Of a stretch of DNA of 64,000 nt, positions 57,662 to 64,000 are shown in pieces (position 1 is the stretch's first letter; each line of letters starts with the position of its first letter). The position numbers were made by a program, and so were the translations under genes. A model generated the notes under the pieces. That model had not been told where the DNA came from. It saw nothing but the letters and a program-made list of their open reading frames with translations, and ran no database searches. Location: positions 82,532,477 to 82,596,476 of the forward strand of contig CM071928.1 of assembly GCA_016081115.2 (NCBI GenBank), in the 5' to 3' direction. Source of the stretch: Rehmannia glutinosa (Eukaryota > Streptophyta > Magnoliopsida > Lamiales > Orobanchaceae).

Positions 57662-59139
57662 GTTGGACCATGGTGAAGATCAACCATGCCCAACTTGGAC
57701 ACTAAATGAATAAACACACCAACACCAAGAGCCTTAGTAAAAAGATCAGCTAACTGAGAAGAAGATGGCACTTTGAGAGGTTGAATGAGACCACTTTTAA
57801 ACTGATTGCGAACAATGTGGCAATCTATGTCAAGATGCTTAGTTCTTTCGTGAAACACGGGATTGGCCACGATATGTAAGGCAGCCTGGTTATCACATAG
57901 GAGAGGAATAGGAGTAGGTATCTGTAGGTGAAGGTCCTGAGCCACATAAGTGATCCACTGAATTTCACACACTGTAGAACTGAGGGCCCTATACTCAGCT
58001 TCAGCTGAGGATTTGGAGACAGTGTTCTGCTTCTTGGCCTTCCAAGAAATCAAGCTGTCACCAAGAAAAATGCAAAATCCTGTGATGGACTTCCTAGTGT
58101 CATGGCATGCAGCCCAGTCTGCATCACTATAGGCTGTCAAGGAGCAGGAATTATGAGCAGCATAGAAGAGACCTTTAGAAGGGCATCCTTTGAGATATCT
58201 GAGAAGATGAAGAGCTGCAGTCCAATGTGCGGTACAAGGAGAGTTGACAAATTGGCTGAGTTGTTGTACACAAAAAGTGATATCAGGCCTTGTAAGATTC
58301 AGATACAACAATCTCCCCACAAGTCTTCTATACTTGTCAGGGTGATCAAGAGGTGAAACAGAGTCATGAACAAGTTTTAAGCCCTGTGGAAATGGAGTAG
58401 ATGCAGGTTTACATCCCAAAAGACCAGCATCCTTGATGATGTCAAGGATATATTTTCTCTGGTTCAAGTAAATCCCATCAGCTGACCTGGCCAACTCAAG
58501 CCCAAGAAAATATTTAGCCTCACCTAAATCTTTAATGGTAAATAGCTTGTCAAGATATTGCTTGAGAAGCTGGATATCTGCTGAATTAGTACCAGTCACT
58601 AAAACATCATCAACATACACTAGGAGAAACAGAGAAGATGAGTCTGTGTGTTTGGTAAATAAGCAATGATCATGCATGGACTGAGTGAAACCATAAGCTA
58701 ATAGCTTTCCACAAAACTCAGTGTTCCATTGCCTGGAAGCTTGCTTGAGCCCATACAAGCTTCTCCTCAACAAACAAACTTCACCTGGTTTAGCTTTAGT
58801 ATAACCAGCAGGTGGTGTCATATAGATAGTTTCATCAAGATACCCATGAAGGAATGCATTATTGATGTCTAGCTGATGCAATTCCCATTTTCTAGCAGCT
58901 GCAATAGCAATAATCAACCTCACTGTGACTAGTTTGGCAACAGGAGAGAAACTATCCATATAATCGACACCATGGACTTGATGATACCCCTTTGCCACCA
59001 ATCTAGCCTTATACCTCTCAACAGTCCCATTAGGATTCATTTTCACCTTATAGACCCATTTACAACCAATAGCTTTCTTACCTTCAGGAAGGCTAGTGAG
59101 ATCCCAGGTGTGATTTTTCTCAAGGGCATCCAATTATTT
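57658..59139 (-). CDS. Copia reverse transcriptase and RNase H, full-length domains
   Basis: Open for about 490 codons from a TTG just after an in-frame TAA at 59134-59136. Reverse transcriptase: GCKWVYKVKMNPNGTVERYK, ARLVAKGYHQVHGVDYMDSF, LDINNAFLHGYLDE, RRSLYGLKQASRQW, and the catalytic LLVYVDDVLVTG at about 58640-58605. RNase H: SDADWAACHDTRKSITGFC, SKSSAEAEYRALSS, LCDNQAALHIV, RTKHLDIDCHIVR, ADLFTKAL. All expected catalytic acidic residues are present. The preceding WEEAMKK stretch shows that the TAA interrupts what was a continuous pol. It is the best-preserved enzyme in the window, but it cannot be made as part of pol without readthrough. Confidence 0.92.
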
Positions 59140-59141
59140 CT

Positions 59142-60506
59142 TCATAGCCTCCTCCCAATGAGGATCCCCACATGCCTGAGTATAGGTGGCAGGTTCCTGT
59201 AAGATGACACATTTGCTAGAAAAAACACATAAGAAGATGACAAGTTGGGTGAGATATGAAAAGGAAAAGTAGGGATGGCATATTGTGCTGTAGTAGGCCC
59301 TGAATAAGACATAGCATGGGATTGTTGAGGCAATTCAGCAGCTGCACTATATGCAACATAATCAGCAAACTTAGCAGGAGGATGAGGTTTTCTGTGCCCT
59401 TTTCTAAGAGCAATAGGAATGTGTAGATCAAGAGAGGGACTGGAGGAAGATGGATTATGGGAGACTGGGACAGAAGGAGGTTCAACAACTGGTATATGAG
59501 GTAAAGGAGAAGAATTATCCACTTTAGGGAGAGAGGGAAACTCAGTTTCAATGAAAAAGGCTTCTCTGGTAACAATGAACTTGTTGGTAGTAGGATTGTA
59601 TAGTTTGTACCCCTTCTTGCCAAGTTCATACCCCACAAAGATGCATTTATGAGCCCTGGGTTCAAACTTATTTTTGTGAGGGAAAATATTTGTAGCAAAT
59701 GCAGTGCACCCAAAAGGCTTGAGAAGATTGTAATTTGGCTGTTTATGGAAGAGTGTTTCATAAGGTGATTTCCAGTGAAGGACAGAATTGGGAGTTCTAT
59801 TGATGAGATATGTAGCAGTGAGAAGAGAAAAAGGCCAGAAATCAAGAGGGAGCTTGGATTGAAACAGCAGAGCTCTAGCTGTATCCAATAGGTGCCTATG
59901 TTTTCTTTCAACCACTCCATTTTGTTGTGGAGTGTAGGCACAGCTTTTGTGATGAAGAATGCCATGTTTTTCAAACAACTCCTGACACATATGATTAGTG
60001 AATTCTGTGCCATTGTCAGTTCTAATGATCTTGATTGGCATTTCAAACTGAGTATGGATCATGTGAATGAATTTCTGAAGTATAGAAGGTACTTGACTCT
60101 TATGAGTGAACAAGAAAGTCCAAGTAACTCTGCTATAGTCATCAACCAAGGTGAGAAAATATGGAGTGTTGCAGAAAAGAGTTCCAGAATGAAAAGGCCC
60201 CCAAACATCAACATGAATAAGCTCAAAAACACCAGCAGATACAGTGTTACTAGAAGGAAAAGGAATTATGTGCTGTTTAGAAACATGACATACATCACAT
60301 TGTTTAACAAGTGCTTCAGTTGTTTTATTACAATGTGATTTGAGAAAAGGGAAAATAAACTCTAACTGCCGGAGCACTGTAGCAACCATGCACATCCATG
60401 CACATGTATATTTCCATGTTAAATTCGGGGGGACTTGGTACGGTCCCACACATGAAGCGTACCCAATATGGGGAAGAGAGCCTAGGTCCACCAAGTGAGG
60501 TTCCAT
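59142..60506 (-). pseudogene. Copia integrase ORF with chimeric N-terminus
   Basis: 454-codon ORF. Codons 1-30 come from a captured non-coding segment, about codons 31-55 from a fragment of the element's own LTR (KYTCAWMCMVATVLRQLEF), and integrase starts near KTTEALVKQCDVCHVSKQH, which keeps only the CxxC half of the zinc finger. Core: LIHVDVWGPFH, FLTLVDDYSRVTWTFLF, IIRTDNGTEFTN, YTPQQNGVVERKHRHLLDTA, giving the D, D, E catalytic set. C-terminal GCTAFATN and KCIFVGYELGKKGYKLY blocks follow, then a Ser/Pro spacer. A frameshift near 59200-59220 takes it out of the reverse transcriptase frame. Gag and protease are missing. Confidence 0.88.
60340..60413 (-). repeat. Internal fragment of the copia's own LTR start
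   Basis: gggaaaataaactctaactg through tgtatatttcca matches the right end of the plus-strand LTR (57575-57646), that is, the beginning of the LTR in transcription sense. It lies inside the element in direct orientation, between the captured segment and integrase. Confidence 0.9.
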
Positions 60507-60733
60507 CCTAAAACCAATTGGTGATAGGAGGAGTAACTCACTTGGCTTATAAAGTGGACTCTCTTCCCTTATTTAATCAATGTGGGACAACTCACAAGTG
60601 ACATATCTCAATACGCCCCCCTCACTTGTGAGTCCTTCGTCAATTCATTAATCATCACAGGATCCTCCATGCTCAATCACATCATGTGATACGGCCCACC
60701 TTGGGCCGAGCAATGGGGCCTGCTCTGATACCA
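60414..60733 (-). other. Captured TRIM/copia-like leader segment
   Basis: In sense orientation: primer site tggtatcagagc, about 100 bases, a g-rich tract (agtgaggggggc near 60626), then gagatatgtc...gaatttaaca, which looks like the short LTR of another element (tttataagccaagtgagtta, ggacctaggctctcttcccc). It has the layout of a TRIM or small copia 3' half (primer site, short interior, polypurine tract, LTR) and is unrelated to the 270-base LTR. Confidence 0.6.
60722..60733 (-). other. Primer binding site of copia 57380-61003 (tRNA-iMet)
   Basis: Minus-strand tggtatcagagc, directly adjacent to the 5' LTR. Confidence 0.92.
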
Positions 60734-61003
60734 TGTAGAAATCTGCATCTATGATCATGAACTACAGCTACGAAACTCAAAAGAGAAAACATATTGAAGA
60801 AACTCTGATTTTATTCATTAATGAGAACTAGATACAAGCTGCTATTTATAGAAGAGAATGAAAGAAGAATACTCAGTGAACAATACAGCTGGAATCATCT
60901 AGAAGCAATGTAACAAACTAACTAACTGAAAAGGGAAAATAAACTCTAACTGCCGGAGCAATGTAGCAACCATGCACATCCATGCACATGTATATTTCCA
61001 ACA
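60734..61003 (-). repeat. 5' LTR of copia 57380-61003
   Basis: 270 bases with TG...CA ends, followed by TSD AAAAC. Confidence 0.95.
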
Positions 61004-61447
61004 AAAACCGTTATAAAAAATAACGCCTAGGCATGCCATTTTTATCAAATTGAGAATGCAAACCATTAGATTGTACTCTGTTTGACATGCCATTTATTGC
61101 ACGTGCCGATAAGTTAAACATCGCAAAACGACAATCGATCAAAAATTAGAATGTTCCGTACAATTCGTTGGGGTGTTTTTGTCGCATATGCGAATCTTCT
61201 CTTGATGCGTGATCAAGATCCTACTAGGCTACTACGTACAAAAACCAGCCAATGGAAGGAGTTTTCCACAATTCCTGCGCCACGAGTAATACAAACAACT
61301 AGAAAGAGGGGACAGAGAATTCATCTCTTTTACACAAATTGATATGATCCTTCATCAATCCATGATAATTCTAACTAACACTAGCATTTGATGGTCAAAT
61401 ACATTAGCAATCTACTTAATTCTAACTCATTTATCATTTTCTTTGTT

Positions 61448-61632
61448 TGTAAAGAGAGGAAAGACTGAATATGTTTTTGTGTGTCGAATTCAAACTTGAA
61501 GATATACAATATATAGGCAGATTCTCCCAACATAAGTCAGGTTTTAAGGAAAAGAAGAAAAACATCACTACTATATTAAGGTACTAATGGGCCACTATGT
61601 TTCCACTAAGTCATTATTTTACAATATCTTAA
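61448..61632 (-). repeat. 3' LTR of the 61448 copia element
   Basis: About 185 bases from TGTAAAGAG to the caatatcttaaa junction with the polypurine tract (ccccctcaag, 61633-61642). The inner end appears to have lost a few bases (expected ...TTAACA). The partner LTR is outside the window, so length is approximate. Confidence 0.7.
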
Positions 61633-61689
61633 ACCCCCTCAAGGTGGAGCATATACATCATATGCATCCATCTTGTCACATATATAAGT

Positions 61690-62409
61690 TATCAGGGGCC
61701 TCGTAAAGATTTAGTGAAGATATCAACTAGTTGATCTCTAGAGTTGACAAATGAGGTTCGATGATTCCGAGAGAGAATCTTTTATCTAAGGAAATGACAA
61801 TCGACTTATATATGCTTCGTCTCTCGTGAAAACTGGATTGGAAGAGAGGTGTAGAGTTGATTGATTATCACACACAAGCTTCATAGGGCGATGTCACGTA
61901 GTGTAATTCTTTTGCAAAGTAAGTGTTTTAGCCACAAGCACAAGAGTTCACATGTTGCATGAGCCATAGCTCGATACTCGGCTTCTATACTTGATCGAGC
62001 AACAACGGTCCGTTTTTGCTCTTCCATGAAATCAGTTCCCTCCTATGAATATGATAACTGTAAGTAGATCTTGATCATTCTCATCTCCCGCCCAATTAGC
62101 ATCATCGAAGACCCAATGATATTAGTATGTCCCTTATCGGTGAAAATAAGTCCTTTACCAGGTGACCCTTTAATGTACTTTACAATACGAATAACGGCAT
62201 TCCAATGACTATCACAAGGAGAGTGAGAAAGCGACTTACTATACTTATGGGAAAGATATATCGGTCCTGGTCATGGTGAGATAATTCGGTTTCCCAACAA
62301 GCCCGATATCTTCCTGGATCGAATAAGGCTCCCCCGATTAAGAAGGAGCTTTACATTAGGATCCATAGGAGTAAAGAATCGGTTTACAATGTCAGAAGAT
62401 TCATTTCTT
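61690..62409 (-). pseudogene. Copia RNase H and end of reverse transcriptase (decayed)
   Basis: In shifting minus frames: GKGLIFTDKGHTN-like near 62130, RTVVARSSIEAEYRAMAHAT near 61990-61950, and LVDIFTKSLRGP near 61720. These are copia RNase H blocks. There are multiple frame breaks and no single open frame. Confidence 0.75.
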
Positions 62410-63609
62410 CTAAAATATCAAGAGCATATTTTCTTTGAGAGATAGCAACCCTAATTTTGATTGGGCTACTTCAATCCCAAGAAAGTAACGAAGAAGGCCT
62501 AAGTCTTTAGTCTGAAAATTCTGAAATAGATGTTGTTTCAGTGCCTTGATACCTTCACAGTCATCGCCAATGATTACAATGTCATCAACATAAACCACAA
62601 GATAGATATATGTATTTGATGAGGAGCATCTAAAGAAGACAGAATGATCTCCTTCGCAACGAATCATCCCAAATTGTTGAAGAACTCTGCTGAATCGTCC
62701 AAACCATGCCCGAGGTGATTGTTTTAGGCCATTCAAAGATTTCTGTAATTTACATACTAATCCACACTCCCCCTGAGCAACAAACCCCGGAGGTTGCTCC
62801 ATGTAAATCTCTTCCTCTAAGTCACCATGCAAAAATGCATTTTTGATATCTAACTGAAAGAGTGGCCAACGTTTCATTGCAGCCATGGCCAAAAATAAAC
62901 GAACGGAGAACATTTTTGCGACGGGAGAAAAGGTATCACTGTAATCTTGACCATAGACTTGAGTATATCCCTTTGCCACTAAGCGAGCTTTTAAGCGATC
63001 AACTTGGCCATTAGGACCGACCTTAATATTAAAAACACAGCGGCACCCAACAACAGTTTTTCCAGATGGAAGAGGAACAAGCGTCCAAGTCTGGTTGGAC
63101 TCTAAAGTTGTCATTTCATCAATCATTGCTTGTGTCCATCCAGGATGAGACAGTGCGTCGGAAACTGTCTTAGGAATAGAAACAGAAGAAAGTGCAGATA
63201 CAATACCACGATATGTAGGCGACAAACGATGGTATGAGAGAAAATTATAGATAGGATACGGGCTACGGGTGGAACGTATACCTTTTCTGAGAGCGACAGG
63301 AAAATCAGGTGAATCTGGAGCAGGGGAAGAGATATCTGGAACAGGAGCTGAAACACGGGACTCTCCTCGCCGTTCATAAGTAATGTCATACCGATTTATA
63401 GGTGGGGAAGATGGTGGCGAAGATGATGGAGCGATGAGACATTTACGGAGAAACGGGGAGGTGCAAATAGCGGTGGAAAAATAGGGTATAGGCAAAACCC
63501 GATCCAAATCATCCGAAGGAATGTGTGTTGCTGACAAAATATGATATGTCGTCAAAGAAGGTAACATCTCTTTGAAATATAGAAGCGATTTGAAGGAGGA
63601 GAGTAGCAT
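62410..63609 (-). CDS. Copia reverse transcriptase, long open segment
   Basis: 399-codon ORF. The first ~150 codons are the Ser/Pro spacer after integrase (SPAPDSPDFPVALRKGIRST). Reverse transcriptase: HPGWTQAMIDEMTTLESNQT, KARLVAKGYTQVYGQDYSDT, LDIKNAFLHGDLEEEIYMEQ, KLQKSLNGLKQSPRAWFGRF, and catalytic LVVYVDDIVIIG at about 62610-62580, then DLGLLRYFLGIEVAQS. Catalytic residues are present. The ORF is cut by a frame break at 62410 before RNase H. GCRCVFNIK replaces the usual GCKWV/GCRWV, a likely point change. Confidence 0.9.
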   Translation of the reverse strand: MLLSSFKSLLYFKEMLPSLTTYHILSATHIPSDDLDRVLPIPYFSTAICTSPFLRKCLIAPSSSPPSSPPINRYDITYERRGESRVSAPVPDISSPAPDSPDFPVALRKGIRSTRSPYPIYNFLSYHRLSPTYRGIVSALSSVSIPKTVSDALSHPGWTQAMIDEMTTLESNQTWTLVPLPSGKTVVGCRCVFNIKVGPNGQVDRLKARLVAKGYTQVYGQDYSDTFSPVAKMFSVRLFLAMAAMKRWPLFQLDIKNAFLHGDLEEEIYMEQPPGFVAQGECGLVCKLQKSLNGLKQSPRAWFGRFSRVLQQFGMIRCEGDHSVFFRCSSSNTYIYLVVYVDDIVIIGDDCEGIKALKQHLFQNFQTKDLGLLRYFLGIEVAQSKLGLLSLKENMLLIF

Positions 63610-64000
63610 CGATAACCCTTTTGAACACGGGAGTAGCCTGAAAAATACACTTGATAGACCGAAGCGGATAGTTTATCGCGACCTGGAGAAGATCATGAAC
63701 AAAGCAAGTACAACCAAAGACACGAGGGAAACATCATGTAGTGGGTGTAGGGTACAAAATAGAGTAGGAACGACCATTTAATACGAGAATATGGCATTCG
63801 ATTTATCAAATAAGCAAAGAATCAAGACAAAGATCACCCCAAAACTTTAAAGGTGCATTAGAGATATCAAAAGAGTGCGGCGGTATCAACAATATGTCTA
63901 TGTTTCGCGTTCTGCGACACCATTTTGTTGAGGTGTATGGGGACAATGGATTGATGTATAATACCTTTAGAGTGGATAAATGAATTAAATCGATCGAGAG
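63610..64000 (-). pseudogene. Copia integrase C-terminal part (partial, frameshifted)
   Basis: At 63895-63960 the minus frame reads PHTPQQNGVAERE then a stop, the conserved integrase motif. Nearer the reverse transcriptase, RVFGCTCFVHDL and IKCIFQ-like pieces are the integrase C-terminal block. It is cut off by the window end. Confidence 0.75.

Larger units (their letters stand above)
57380..61003 (-). mobile_element. Complete-ended copia element in intron 1 of MBD-like copy B
   Basis: Perfect TSD AAAAC (57375-57379, 61004-61008). Two 270-base LTRs, intact primer site and polypurine tract, integrase and a full reverse transcriptase/RNase H. Gag and protease are absent, replaced by a captured non-coding segment (60414-60733) and a fragment of its own LTR (60340-60413). 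LTRs differ at only three positions by eye, so the insertion is young relative to the nest. Orientation is the same as the host gene. Confidence 0.95.
56461..61447. repeat. Segmental duplication, copy B (interrupted by copia)
   Basis: Partner of 256-1700. Homology runs 56465-57374, is interrupted by the copia element 57380-61003 and a short odd piece (61009-61054), and resumes at 61055 (gaatgcaaaccattagattg) to 61447, where the next copia element starts. Confidence 0.88.
61448..64000 (-). mobile_element. Second copia element in copy B intron 1, runs off the window
   Basis: Homology to copy A intron stops exactly at 61447 and a short LTR begins TGTAAAGAGAGG at 61448. Then come a polypurine tract, RNase H remnants, reverse transcriptase and the end of integrase in minus orientation. 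The right end and 5' LTR lie beyond 64000. The expected TSD is TTGTT (61443-61447), untestable here. Confidence 0.88.

Noticed and set aside
57380..64000. Endogenous pararetrovirus origin for the reverse transcriptase ORFs
   Set aside because: Domain order integrase then reverse transcriptase then RNase H, tRNA-Met primer sites, LTRs and TSDs identify Ty1/copia. No movement- or coat-protein sequence seen.

Overview
This is nuclear DNA of a flowering plant, probably a eudicot. The base composition is AT-rich, plant-type introns are visible, and the repeats are plant families: an L1-type LINE with a DUF4283-like ORF1, Ty3/gypsy and Ty1/copia LTR elements primed by initiator tRNA-Met, Sirevirus-like copia elements, and a Mutator-type MITE. 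There are no operons, rRNA or tRNA genes, or CRISPR arrays. The only host gene I can support is a methyl-CpG-binding-domain (MBD)-like gene, present as two duplicated copies on the minus strand.

Left edge (1-2811): MBD-like copy A, with exon 2 at 342-440 and exon 1 at 2113-2214; the rest lies beyond the left edge. Right part (54797-61447): MBD-like copy B, with exon 2 at 56528-56626 and candidate downstream exons to 54797. Its first intron is homologous to that of copy A. That intron carries one complete copia insertion (57380-61003) and the start of a second copia element (61448 to beyond 64000).

Middle (2812 to about 50110): a five-deep nest of retrotransposons, each level supported by matching target-site duplications (TSDs) except the LINE itself. 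A minus-strand LINE is split at 7007/48910 by a plus-strand Ty3/gypsy element (7008-48909, TSD AGGGG). The 3' LTR of the gypsy element is split by a plus-strand copia element (12846-46564, TSD TTGGA). The pol of that copia is split by a minus-strand Sirevirus-like element with three LTRs and two internal regions (16494-44101, TSD CTTCT). Its third LTR is split by a plus-strand Sirevirus-like element (29558-43294, TSD ATCTC) with a long 3' extra-ORF region. All elements in the nest have broken coding regions.

Between the nest and copy B (50111-54796): a second LINE 3' fragment, a 446-bp MITE with long inverted repeats and a 9-bp TSD, a 171-bp tandem duplication, a possible hAT-like MITE, and otherwise featureless AT-rich DNA. 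Insertion order follows directly from the nesting: LINE, then gypsy, then copia, then tandem Sirevirus, then inner Sirevirus.
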